Source of the DNA: Stagonosporopsis chrysanthemi
Lineage: Eukaryota; Ascomycota; Dothideomycetes; Pleosporales; Didymellaceae
Direction: 5' to 3'
Assembly (NCBI GenBank): GCA_022560025.1
Contig: JAFISE010000110.1
Location: 47,042-111,041, forward strand
Length of the DNA stretch: 64,000 bases
Below, one piece after another: positions 32,704-43,106 of the stretch (positions are counted from its first letter, which is position 1; every line of letters starts with the position of its first letter). The translations under genes were made by a program, and so were the position numbers. The notes beneath the pieces are model-generated. The model worked only from the letters and a program-made list of their open reading frames with translations, searched no databases and was not told the origin of the DNA.

Positions 32704-33416
32704 TGAGAAGGTAACAGACAGGATCTTGTCAGATCTCCAGGCGCGCAGAGGATGAGTCGAGCACCGTATGTACAAATTCGTTCATCCGCAATAAGGCACG
32801 CCAGTCTAGTGACAACTTCAGACTCTAGGTGAACGGGAAGGGACAACAAGAGAGGAGAGGGACCGGATAGCAGAAGGCAGCATAGGAAAAACAGAGGCAG
32901 CCACCGAGTCATGATACGAGCACTCTACCCATTCACAGCACAACCCGCCACATTTGATTTGCGATGCTGCTTGGTATCTCTCCTTTATCGAGAAAGGAAG
33001 AGTTGGTAGTCGTTCTACTACGTGTAAGCAGGAGGTCAAAACAAGCATTGCCCATCGTTTCGCTATCTCGCTAATCTCGATCGTGTGCTATCAGACGGGT
33101 ATTTCCACGCCGTCGCACGGTGGCAATTCGGCGTTCGGTTGCGATCTGCCGTGGTGGAGCGCCACCTGTGCTTTGTGGGGGCCTGTCTGATCTTTTTTCC
33201 GTCGCCCTGACATCACTAGTGAAGATAAGGGACAAGTTGTGGCATGGATCGTATGATGGGATCGAGCGAGAAATTCTGTTGTTGAGTTTGCCAGGTACTG
33301 TTGGTGGGAAGCACCTGTCCCGGTGCAGTCATCCAGGCGCGTAGTTTACGGAGCTTCCTCCGCCTACAGGGATCGAGTATGTAGGCCTTGCCTGATCGGC
33401 TATGCACTATGATGTA
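32704..33416. other. Gene-free stretch right of the copia element
   Basis: No supported gene; overlapping short frames on both strands at 32637-33344 show no domain. Confidence 0.4.
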
Positions 33417-33572
33417 CAAGGGGGAAGCGTGAGCGGGCTGGAAATACGAGGTGCCCCACGGAGGTTTCTGAAGGTTTCTGTAAGGCCAGAACCTACACCT
33501 GACAGGTCCTATTGGTCTATTTGAAATCGACACTAACATTCGTAATTCCAGCCCGCTCATGCTCCTCCCTTG
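33417..33572. mobile_element. MITE, copy 1
   Basis: 156 bp with imperfect inverted repeats of about 33 bp (CAAGGGGGAAGCGTGAGCGG at the left; the right end reads inward CAAGGGAGGAGCATGAGCGG), flanked by TA (33415-33416 and 33573-33574). It has no coding capacity. The TA duplication and size fit a Tc1/mariner-derived MITE. A related copy lies at 34962-35114, and a one-ended fragment (GCATGAGCGGGCTGG) at about 33766-33790. Confidence 0.8.
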
Positions 33573-34961
33573 TAGGTACGAGCGTTGTGGTGCGACGGAT
33601 TGTGATGGAGTAGTGAATGGTCACCCGCGCTTGTGGAAAGCGCCTGTCCCAATGCGGCCTAGCAACGTTCTACTGCGCTTTCCTTCTTATCTGGAGAGAT
33701 AAGCGCTGTCCACTGCCTCACCACCTGCGCCGCGAACAACCCCATCCTGCAGCTAAGAGGCGCGAGCATGAGCGGGCTGGACACACGAGGTTACTGTATC
33801 GCTCGCTTGAGGAAGGCCAGTGCAGCCCTGATCTGGACCTCGAGTGTGGAGCGGTATCATTAGGTTTGGTTTTTGTGGTTTTATGAGGCCGAGACACGCC
33901 ACGGCACTTACCGCGAAACAAAGCTTAAGTGGTGCGAGAAATGTGTTCGCCGACATCATGTCCAACTGATTTCGGCATGGATGAGGAGACCGCAGCCGCG
34001 ATGATCTTTCGACTAGAACTTTCCATGCGATTCTGCAGCCCACGTCAACCGACGCCCTTCTCATCATCTACGGTGGACCGTTTCAGACCCACGCACCGAG
34101 CCTGAAAACACTACTTCTGCGCAGATGCACAACGCCGTGACAAAGTGTTGGTCTACCTTCAACTAAGTTTTGCTGATGACTATGATAGCACCTTCTTCTT
34201 TGCCATAGCAAATGCCTTGACTGTACGCGAGTCGTCAACCTTGTCATTAAAGGGGCCTGTTTTATGCCCCTTGAAACTAGGTCACTCTTCATGACCCGGC
34301 ACACGGGATCAGGATGGACTGCTATACTGCTCCCTGGTCCGTTTCCTTTACCTCGTAGTTAGCCGTCCTTACTGTCTTCGCGCGCTCCCTGTCTGCTTCT
34401 GTCTACTATCTGCTAAGCTTTGGCGTTGGTCCGCGGCCGTCGGAGGGGTGGTTCATTGCCTTTCGGCAGCCGCGCGGACTGGAAGGGGCGGCGTTCAACC
34501 TGGGTGAGCTTTGCGGCTACGCTGCCCACATGCAAGCGCTCACATGGTAACACGTATTTCAACGCCATGAGCGCCTACACGTCCACCACCCATACCACCA
34601 ACAGCGTGGCTTTCAACATGCTTCATTCGGCCGCCGCAGTCAAAGCGGCTTCCGCCCATCTCACAGAAGCCGGATACGGCTGTCTCGAGCAACGCGCCAT
34701 CAACATCCTCTTGCTATTTCCAAGAGCATTGGTCACACGAGTCTTGTATGAGCTGGTACGAGTCTGGTTGGCTTTTCGCCCTCGCATGTTGGCATTCAAG
34801 GTCTCGACCAACCCAAGGTAGTGGCGATAGTGCTCTGCTTGCTTTATACGACAAATGCTTCTGCAGGCACAACCCGTCAAGTTGTCATTGCGAACCGCGT
34901 CACGTGAGTGGATTTCAGCTCGGAAATTCAAACCCCCTATAAATCATCGCCTGGATGGGTA
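33573..34961. other. Gene-free stretch
   Basis: No supported gene. A fragment of the MITE family lies at 33766-33790. Two segments, 33309-33330 and 33640-33660, share a CTGTCCC-containing similarity that may be another weak repeat. The 34420-34821 plus frame has no domain. Confidence 0.35.
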
Positions 34962-35114
34962 CAGGGGGGGCCCATGAACGAATGAGAATGCGAGTTGCTA
35001 CACCGAGGTTTCTGGAGGTTTCTCAGTGGTCAGTACCTGCTTCTAACAATTCCATTGGTTCTCATGGGATCGACACCGACACTCGTATTCTCCTTCATCC
35101 TTGGACCCCCCTTG
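34962..35114. mobile_element. MITE, copy 2 (diverged)
   Basis: 153 bp, flanked by TA (34960-34961 and 35115-35116). Ends CAGGGGGGGCCCATGAACG and, inward from the right, CAAGGGGGGTCCAAGGATG. It shares the internal GAGGTTTCTGGAGGTTTCT and ATCGACACCGACACTCGTA-like blocks with copy 1. Confidence 0.75.
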
Positions 35115-35116
35115 TA

Positions 35117-36180
35117 GTGCGCCTTTTGCAGGCAACTGCCGTAAAGTGAGGAAAGTCAAATTAAGGTTTGTCCGTGGCATGCCATCTTCGGTGCTGGGTC
35201 CGAAACTTTATCGTTATCTGGCGCCTGTCACGGAGTAAAGACCGGCGTCCCGGCATGAAATGACGCGATTTGACAGCTGTAGTGGACTCAGCCTGCCTTA
35301 CACTAATGCGGCTGGACTAAGAGGCAATATATAAATCCTGGGGACCAACGTCGAAAGCAATGGCTCCCCTTCTACAACATTTCAGCATGGGCGAAACTAT
35401 TTGCGCTTTGGTCTGTCTGAGAACAGTCAAATGCAGACACCACGTGTTCGAATTTGCTGGAAGCTTTGCTAGACTCGACAATGCTACGACAGGTTCCTTT
35501 GTTACTATTTACCGTGTAAGGCAGGGAAGAGGAGATCTCTAGAGTGCCCGTGGCGGTACGGCTGAGGCAAGTGAAGTATTCAAAGTTTGCCCGCCCAGTG
35601 GCTTCAACAGCGCAAAAATGTATAGTGGCGCTCAGAATTGAAGGCAGATGACAAGCAAAGCCTGCTTGGGCAGTGTTGCAAGAGGGTATACATCTGACAG
35701 CTCGGGTTCTTTATAGGCCAAAGTTTGAGTACGTCGTTCAGTGCTTCATCTTGATTTCGTCGAGTTATACAGTCGTGGGACCAGGATAGCGCCCGCTATG
35801 CAACCCGCTGAATATCCGCGAAATTTAGGTGCGATCCTAGGATTGGCCACAACAATTTATTTTTGATTTTGCGTGCAGTCCGAAACGTATGCTGGCTGGA
35901 AACAAGCCGTTTTTTTACCATTGACTGCAACCTTAATCACCTATGCACCTTTGTCGGCGCATCCTTACCAGTCAAGAACATGAAAAAAGATGTTAGGCGG
36001 TGTTGACAGCAGACTAAACACCTTGCCCAATATTCCAGCGACTTGTTGCGGAAGCTTCGCTTACTTAGACCTCATGCGACTCAGAGATATCCCGGGTCGC
36101 TAAGACCTTGAGCCATTGCGAAAGCGCCGCATGGGACATAGCTATGGGAATGCAGGAGACGCTTGAACCACTGAGATAGA
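35117..36180. other. Gene-free stretch
   Basis: No supported gene or repeat end. The 35360-35542 plus frame is short and without domain. Confidence 0.4.
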
Positions 36181-36567
36181 GTGATAGACGAAAAGATACA
36201 GATTAGCCAAGAAACAGATCAACTTTCCGCCCAGTCAACTGCATCAACAGGCCAAATATATAATACTGACAGCGGCATGAGCGTGTTTCATGCTGAGGTC
36301 CATGCCAACTCAGAGCCAATAGTTTTCCAATCATTGCCTAAGCCTATACGCGGTTTAGACCTAGCTTTTTTTGAGTTTGTTCAGCCTGCTTTGCTAGCCG
36401 TGGTCCATGATGACGATGACGGTCGTGACGATGATAGTGATGACAAACATGTAGACGATGACAACAAGCAAGATGAGGGTCGTGGTTATGACAGGACTAT
36501 CCAGCCGCGAGAGGATCTTGAAGTGATGATGACTCCCTCAAGAAGACGATCATGGAATACACAGTGA
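36181..36567 (+). CDS. Acidic hypothetical fragment, doubtful
   Basis: A 128-codon frame starting from GTG or an inner ATG at about 36277. It has a mixed N-terminal half (GLDLAFFEFVQPALLAVVH) and an Asp-rich middle (DDDDGRDDDSDDKHVDDD). The stop lies 29 bp before a solo LTR. It may be a gene remnant; no family is recognised. Confidence 0.2.
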   Translation: MIDEKIQISQETDQLSAQSTASTGQIYNTDSGMSVFHAEVHANSEPIVFQSLPKPIRGLDLAFFEFVQPALLAVVHDDDDGRDDDSDDKHVDDDNKQDEGRGYDRTIQPREDLEVMMTPSRRRSWNTQ

Positions 36568-36595
36568 AAGCAGAATGCGACAGGCTGTGATCATG

Positions 36596-36780
36596 TGTCG
36601 CAGTGAGTGCAAGCAGTGCGGGAAGATTTGAGGATTGAACTGAGGTTGTATTGTGCGAAGCTACGAACAGTATGTATACATGGGTAGCTGTAAACAGCGC
36701 TAGTGCAGGAGAGGCAGCCTCGTCTCACCAGAGGTGAGGTGCACCTGCACGTGAGGCAGGAGATGCCCTCAACCGTGACA
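36596..36780 (-). repeat. Solo LTR, family LTR-2, copy 3 (inverted)
   Basis: 185 bp, inverted relative to copies 1 and 2 (TGTCGCAGTGAGTG to CAACCGTGACA on the plus strand), with perfect TCATG duplications at 36591-36595 and 36781-36785. Confidence 0.95.
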
Positions 36781-37211
36781 TCATGCTACTAGCTGACAAT
36801 GTTATTGAATTGACCCGCTGGGCGAAGTCGCAATAAGAGCGTACAATTGTCGAATCGTATTCAGGCGTCTAAGACACTGGGTCCTTGCAACAATCCACTA
36901 GGCCTCCGTCACAGCACAGCCATCGATACAACCGCTTATAACGTATGTTATAAGCGAGTGACGCGTACAAGCGAGCGACGCACCCTACCAACTTTGCGCA
37001 CCTCTACACGCGTATATCTCAACCACCTTATAAGACAATATATAGATATTAATAGAGTAGATTAAGCAGTATCTAAAGTATCTTTCTTACGCGTACGAGA
37101 GTTATGTCCAGTCTCTCTGCACTTCTTACAGCGCGCAAGAGCCTGGCGGCTCACGCCTGATCGCTCTCGTCCTTGACACTGCTCACGAGCAATCTGCTGA
37201 TTAGCCTCACC

Positions 37212-37436
37212 TTAAGCAAGTAGATCCTCTCTAGCTCCCTTTGTTAAGACCCCACGCTGCTGTATACGCTTTTTTTTACGCTGTTTACGCGCTGACGCTG
37301 CCTTATTAGCCTTCTTAAGGCTAGCAATTTGATCGCGCATTAACTCAGCTAAGAGCATCATCACCTCAGCGCTCTTCTTAAGCTGATCAATTGCTTCAAT
37401 AATAGAAGCAGGCAATAAGCTCTTATGTCGGCGCAC
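37212..37436 (-). pseudogene. Fot1-type transposase, C-terminal remnant
   Basis: 74 codons with SIIEAIDQLKKSAEVMMLLA and KANKAASARKQRKKKRIQQ, the helical basic tail of Fot1/pogo transposases. Belongs to transposon A. Confidence 0.8.
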
Positions 37437-37598
37437 GCGCTTACGTATTAGGGTTAATTGAACCTTAAGTTTGCATATGTTGCTTGGCGTACGCGCCTCC
37501 TAGAGCGCCTCTAGTAGGGCACCTAGAGTAGGCGTACGCAGCTGCACGTTAAGCTTTAATAGAACAGTATCTAGCTAGAGAGGTACAAGGCCTGCGCC

Positions 37599-37796
37599 TT
37601 AAAAGGCTGAGCAGATGTTAGCTAAGGTAAACGATTGATCGTACGCTGCCTTAAAGGCTGGCAGGAACTTAAGCTTAGTGATATAATTAATGTAGTAGCA
37701 GATAAGGCTCTTAACCTTACAGCTATACGCGCGCTTCAACAGCAAGAAGCAGCCAATGTTAAGCAGCTGTAGCAGGTAGGATAAGTAAGGCAGCAT
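37599..37796 (-). pseudogene. Fot1-type transposase, DDE-domain end remnant
   Basis: 65 codons covering the block after the second catalytic Asp (PYLSYLLQLLNIGCF, family form PPHSSHLLQPLDVGCF) and LPAFKAAYDQSFT. Several Pro/His-to-Leu/Tyr changes are those expected from C-to-T mutation. Confidence 0.8.
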
Positions 37797-38806
37797 ACAG
37801 AGCGTGTAGATGTTGTTCTCCTTACAGAGCTCTTAAAACTTAAGAGAGTAGTGGCTCTTGTGGCTGTTAAGGACAAGCAGGCAACGCGCACTAAAGATGC
37901 AAGTCTTTGTATAAGCATTAAAGTGCTTTAGCTACTCTACTCTTAGCTTGTTGTTTGTCTAGCTATTGTTGCTAACTGCAATCACCTAGTTGCGTAGGAT
38001 CTCTGCTTCCTTGTACCAAGCAGATAGATAATACTAGCCAGCAAAGATAATAAACAGCAGGACTGACTAGCCAGCAGCGTTGATAGCAGCGATTGCTGTC
38101 ACCCATTCACGGTCGCCAGGCTGAATGCTCTTTAGCCTGCCTCTCCTTTCTGATCCTGTTACGACAAGCTAAGTTGTAATCTTGCCTATTATAAAGCTAG
38201 CCTTGTCAAAGTTATAGACGTCATTATTGCAGATGCTGTACTTAGCCTTTGTCTCCTCTACAAGCTCAAACCAGCTCCTAATTAGGACTAGATCCTTGTA
38301 TAGAGCTTGCTGCCTATTGTACGCTTAATTAAAACGTGTCTTAAGACTGTCTGTACGCTTAACAAAGTTGCGCAGCTAGTAGACGCTAACCTGACTAGTG
38401 CTGCGCGCAGCAAGTAGTTTATTAGCTATATTACGTACAGCTTTGTACGTAGGCGCAAATCTACAAGAATCTAAGTTAAGTATATGTCTAACAATTACCT
38501 TTTCCTCTACCTTAGTAAGTTTCCTTAAGTTAGGTTAGCAATTGCGTTAGGCAGGTATCTTAGCGCGTCGGCGACAGAGCGTTGCTTCAGCTATGTTGTA
38601 CATTGCTGCAGCAGGATGATTGCCCTAGATTTGTTAAGCATTAATAGATAAGATAGCAAGCTGTACATCTGCTTTATTTAAGAGTAATTAAGTAATGTTG
38701 CGTAGAGCTATTATAAATTCAGATAGGAGAGGTGTGTAAAGTTAGTAGGGTGCGTCGCTTGCTTGTACGCGTCACTTGCTTATAACATACGTTAGCATTT
38801 GTATTA

Positions 38807-40592
38807 ACGTGTTGGATAAGCGAGTCGGCCAGGCAAGCGAGTCAGCCACCCCACCAAGTTTGCGCAGCTTTGAAGCTGCCTATCGCTATGGCTCTACCAC
38901 AACGTGCTCTATTATCTTACAATCTACTTCTCTTGATAGGCACTAGCTAAGTAGCTCTAGGCGTGCTGCAGCAGTCTATAACGTTCTAAAATCCATACTT
39001 AATAACTAACGCGCTAGGAAGCTTGCCTAACGCAATTGCTAGCTTAACTTAAAGAAGCTTACTTAGCTAGAAGAGGAGGTAATTGTAACGACGCAGGATG
39101 CTAGAAGAGTCCGAAAGGCATAGGTATCCGCTACGAGGTGTATGGAAGCACTGAGATAAACTGCAGGACTAGATCTCTATTCCTATAGGTCTTGTACGAA
39201 AGGATACTTCAAAACTATCTATCTGAACTCTGTAGAGACTTCCCCTCTTATACCTGGAAGCTCGGGGAAGACTGTACCGAGGAGCGGTTAGAAGACGGAT
39301 CTGAGTCGGGTAGTGTAAGGTGGGCTTGAAGAACTGGGCTTGTTCTTACAGTAATAGTCTGCTATATACTTAATCTAGACGCACGCAGATTTACGCCTAT
39401 ATACGCAGCTATACGCTAGATAGCTAATAAACTGCTAGCTGTATACAGTACAGGCTAAGTTAAGTAGAAGTAGCTAGCTAACTTTGTTAAGTGTACAGAC
39501 AGTCTTAAGACGTGTTTTAATTAAGCGTACAAAAGGCAGAGAGCTCTATGCAAGGATCCTATACTAATTAAGAGCTAGTTTAAGCTTGTAGAGCAGACAA
39601 AAGCTAAGTACAGTATCTATAATAAAGACGTCTACAACTTTAACAAAGCTAGCTTTATACTAAGTAAGATTATAATATAGCTTGTTGTAACAGTGTTAGA
39701 GAGGAAAGGCAGGCTAAAGTCTATCTAGCTAGGCAATTGCAAGCAGATACGCTAGTTACTGCAATTAACGCTGCTAGCTAGTCTATCCTACTATTCCTAA
39801 TCTTAACTAGCTAGTACTACCTCTCTACTTAGTATAAGATTAACTATATTACTAAGCTTAAGTTTCTACTAGCTGTTAAGGCAGTGTATAATTAATTATT
39901 TACACTAGCTAATATATACATAGCTTTTTAAAGCACTAGCCTTATCCTATATTAGCTAGACGTTGTTTTCTTAAAGCTTAACGTGCAGCTACATATACTA
40001 ACTCTACTAGCTGCTCTTATAAAAGCTCTCTAAGAGGCTTGTATACTAAGCAATGTATATAAGCTTAAAGCTTAATTAATATTAATATACAAGTATATCT
40101 GTAAGTACAAGAGTATATTACTAGTATTAACTATTAAAGTATTTAACTAGCTTAAGAAGAGCGCTAAGGTAATAATATTGTTAGCTAAGCTAATACGCAA
40201 TTAGATTGCTAGTCTTAAGAAGGAAAATTAGGCAGCTTCTGCGCGTAGGCAGCGCAAAAGAAAGCATATACAGCACTAAGGAATGCTAACAAAGAGAGCT
40301 AGCAAGGATACACTTACTTAATATAAGGTTAATTAGTAGATTGCTTGTAACAAGCGTTAGGGAGGAGAGTAATTAGGCGTTAGCTGTTAGGCTCTTGCGC
40401 GCTGCACAAGGTGCAGAGAGCAAGGCTATAACTTACATACGTGCAAGAAAGATAGCTTAGTTATAGCTTAGTCTACTGCCTTAATTTCTATATATTATAG
40501 CACTGCGTTGTTAAGTTGTATAACTTTAGAGCTGCGCAAACTTGGTGGGGTGGCCGACTTGCTTGCCTGGCCGACTCGCTTATCCAACACGT
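38807..40592 (+). mobile_element. Fot1/pogo-type Tc1-mariner transposon B, internally deleted
   Basis: 1786 bp with nearly perfect 70-bp inverted repeats (ACGTGTTGGATAAGCGAGTC at both ends reading inward), flanked by TA (38805-38806 and 40593-40594). Transposase remnants read on the plus strand. Minus the solo LTR at 39084-39350 and its duplication it is 1514 bp, about 343 bp shorter than B'. The missing part lies in the middle of the transposase, around 39845. It starts only 14 bp after element A ends. Confidence 0.9.
39084..39350. repeat. Solo LTR, family LTR-5, inside transposon B
   Basis: 267 bp from TGTAACGACGCAGG to TTGTTCTTACA, flanked by a perfect GTAAT duplication (39079-39083 and 39351-39355). 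GC content is clearly higher than the surrounding transposon. No other copy is seen in this window. Confidence 0.85.
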
Positions 40593-40594
40593 TA

Positions 40595-40908
40595 AGAGAT
40601 AGAAATCAACCTATAGTTCTGAATCATATCCCTTTGGTTCAATGGTCAGTATAATCTGATCACATTCATATTTAGAATTTAGTATTCATCTTTTCAGGTT
40701 GGTTACATTATGTGTTACGATAAAAATCGTATAATTGTCAGAAATTGTCAGAAATCGTCTTCTCAAGTAGAAGCGATATTCTATGGATTGCCTTTCTTTA
40801 GAGTATCTTTACCAGCTTTACTAGATACAAGGTCATAAGTTATCAAATTCGACAGGCCTTTCTACAGTCCAGGCATTTGCCTTAGCTAGTCACTTGACTA
40901 TAGGAAAG
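40595..40908. other. Short gap between transposon B and the P450 stop
   Basis: AT-rich; contains the probable 3' end of the P450 transcript. Two near-identical GTCAGAAAT repeats occur at 40738-40755. Confidence 0.4.
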
Positions 40909-43106
40909 CTAGTGCTTGTCAGACTTAAGCCAGGCTTGCAGGGCGTCAGCATCTCGGCAGTGGAACTTGATACCAGCTGACCACGGAATAGCCTGTGCTT
41001 CAGTAGGTGTTGCGGTATCAGCAATAGCGTCCATTTCAAGTGAGCATTCGCGTTCCGCGCGGAAAGGAGGGAACACATGCTTCTTTTGCTCTTCCCCAAG
41101 GGGCTGACGCTCCCAAGTGAAGAAGTGCAAGAGCAGCACAAGAGTCGAGTAGAGTCCACGGTTTGCCACTAACGGAAAGAGTGAGTGATGTGCTTGTGAG
41201 TTTTGTTTGATGGGCGAAACTTACTATCAATTCCCGGACAGACACGACGACCAGCGCCGTATGTCAAGTGTGTGACACCCAATTTGTCGCCGCCTTCCCG
41301 TTGGAGATCGGTGCGGCCCTTGCAACCGTTCAACCAACGCTCCGGGAGGAACTCTTCTGGACGGTCAAAAGAGTTGGGATCACGGTTTGCAGCAAGTAGA
41401 TTCATGATTACGAGCTGCAGGTATGTCAGATATGTCAATGAGTCGAGTGTGGAGATACATACCATGCCGCGTGGAATTTCGTGACCATCGTAGCTGGCGC
41501 CATCAAGTGTTTCGCGAGGAAATCCAAGACGCACGGGAGTATAGATGCGAGACCCTTCCTGTATTGAAATTAGTCAGTGCTTTCTTAGTGTAAAATGGGG
41601 GTGTACAAACAGTGTGGAGAGCCTTCACGAATTGAACACGGTCATAGTCGTGAGGCTCAGGTGGCTCGCCGTTATATACCTCGTGGATTGCGTCATATCC
41701 GCTCTGCTGTAAGTCGGGGCGATGGGCAAGGTAGCCGATGATCCAGGTAAGGGAATAACCAAGATTGACACCAGCAGCAACTGTTGATGAGCTGTTAGTA
41801 TGCGTTTGTTGGGACCAAGGAATTAAGGCAAACTTACTACCAGTGTACGAAGCAAGCAGAATTTCTTCATCTTTGAGAAGACCCTGACGGATAATGTTGC
41901 CCAGGATTGACGGTGTTTGATCTCCAGACGCGACTCGGTCCCTGAGGCCGTCAAGCATCTTACCAATGTAGGATTGTTGCTTCTGTCGATACTCCCGTGC
42001 TTTCTCCTCCTTTTCGTCGTAGGTCCAGCTCTGGATGCCGAGCGACTTGCCAGCTACATACCGGAGCCAGCCTGCGCCACGTAGAGCAGGGAGGTAATCA
42101 CGAGCCGGCGATCCTATGGTACGCTGACGGACTGGTTGCCATGTAAGCGGAAGCCGGCAACCATGCGATATCAAGTCGCGGACTTACAAATATTTGTTTC
42201 GTTCTCAGCAAGCATTCCAACGACCTCATCATCCAGGGGTGTGCCCATGAGCTGCTCTGAAACTTGGCCGGTACCAAAACGGTGAAGCTTCTCGGCCATA
42301 TCAATGGCAGGACCATGACTCAATTCAAGAATCTCGCCAAAGAGCTTTTTGAGCTTTGGATGGATAACAGGAGTATAAACTGGAAGGAGACGAGGAGCGA
42401 TCTGGGCAGAAAGAGCCTTACGAGTGCGAGCAAGACGATCACTAAAGGGCGATGCTGCAGGGAGTGGATCATTAGCTTCTTGAAGAAACACAAATCTCTA
42501 TCAGATACACTTACTGCCAACAGTCCAGATACCATTTGAGGCGTAATCATTGTGGAAAAGCTTGAAGGTTGGTCGTGACTGATATGCAGGACCTTGCTGA
42601 ACGACCGTCTTTGCGAGCGCCTTGTGGCTGTTGATGAACACCTGCGAGCCGTGTTTAGTTCACTCCTCCTTCAGAATGATGGTCAATTGCTTACTGCCTC
42701 ACGCTCACCAAGTGAAACGCGGATCACATCACCGTATTTCTTGGTCCACTCGGCAATCTTGGTGACATGTCCATTTTGCAACTAAGTTCTTAGGTCAGAG
42801 GCATTCTCGTAGTACTTCAACAATAGATCTCACCTCCAAAAGATTTCCGAAGACTGGAACGCCAGGAGGGCCAGGGAGATCCACTGTATGAGGGGCACCG
42901 CCCAGCAAACGATCAAAGAACCAGAGAGTACGGAGTAAAAGTTTACGACCTGCTTGAGATCCGCCTAAGAGTACAGCAATGATGGTGATCAACGCCGAAC
43001 CATATAGGAAGCTTAGATTCTTCGCGGCATCAAGAAGGCCTGAGGGGACGTCCGCGTCAAGCAACGTCTCCGTAGAGTTGAAAGAAGAGTTATAGATATT
43101 GCTCAT
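40909..43106 (-). CDS. Cytochrome P450, CYP504-like, nine exons
   Basis: Haem monooxygenase of the endoplasmic reticulum, about 587 aa. Exons: 43106-42834, 42781-42695, 42641-42515, 42454-42188, 42131-41838, 41780-41611, 41558-41463, 41414-41225, 41168-40909; all eight introns are 48-60 bp GT-AG and keep frame. The exon 5 donor may instead be at 41840, which removes one Gly. Visible: N-terminal membrane anchor (residues about 33-50), LPGPPGVPVFGN, WTVGTSPFSDRLARTRK, K-helix EGSR, PERW and haem loop YGAGRRVCPG (Tyr for the usual Phe). The I-helix reads AAGVNLGYSLTW and lacks the usual acidic-Thr pair. Sequence blocks resemble CYP504 (phenylacetate 2-hydroxylase family); the substrate is not proven. 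It lies next to a dead transposon and diverges from the MFS gene. Confidence 0.93.

Larger units (their letters stand above)
36941..38792 (-). mobile_element. Fot1/pogo-type Tc1-mariner transposon A
   Basis: 1852 bp with inverted repeats of about 65 bp (ACGTATGTTATAAGCGAGTG at the left; right end inward ACGTATGTTATAAGCAAGTG), flanked by TA (36939-36940 and 38793-38794). Transposase remnants read on the minus strand: LLQLLNIGCFLLLKRAYSCK and KLKFLPAFKAAYDQSFTLAN at about 37796-37600, and the Lys/Arg-rich C-terminus at 37436-37212. These match the end of the DDE domain and tail of Fot1/pogo transposases. Stops and frame changes make it inactive. It is much less AT-rich than its twin A'. Confidence 0.9.
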
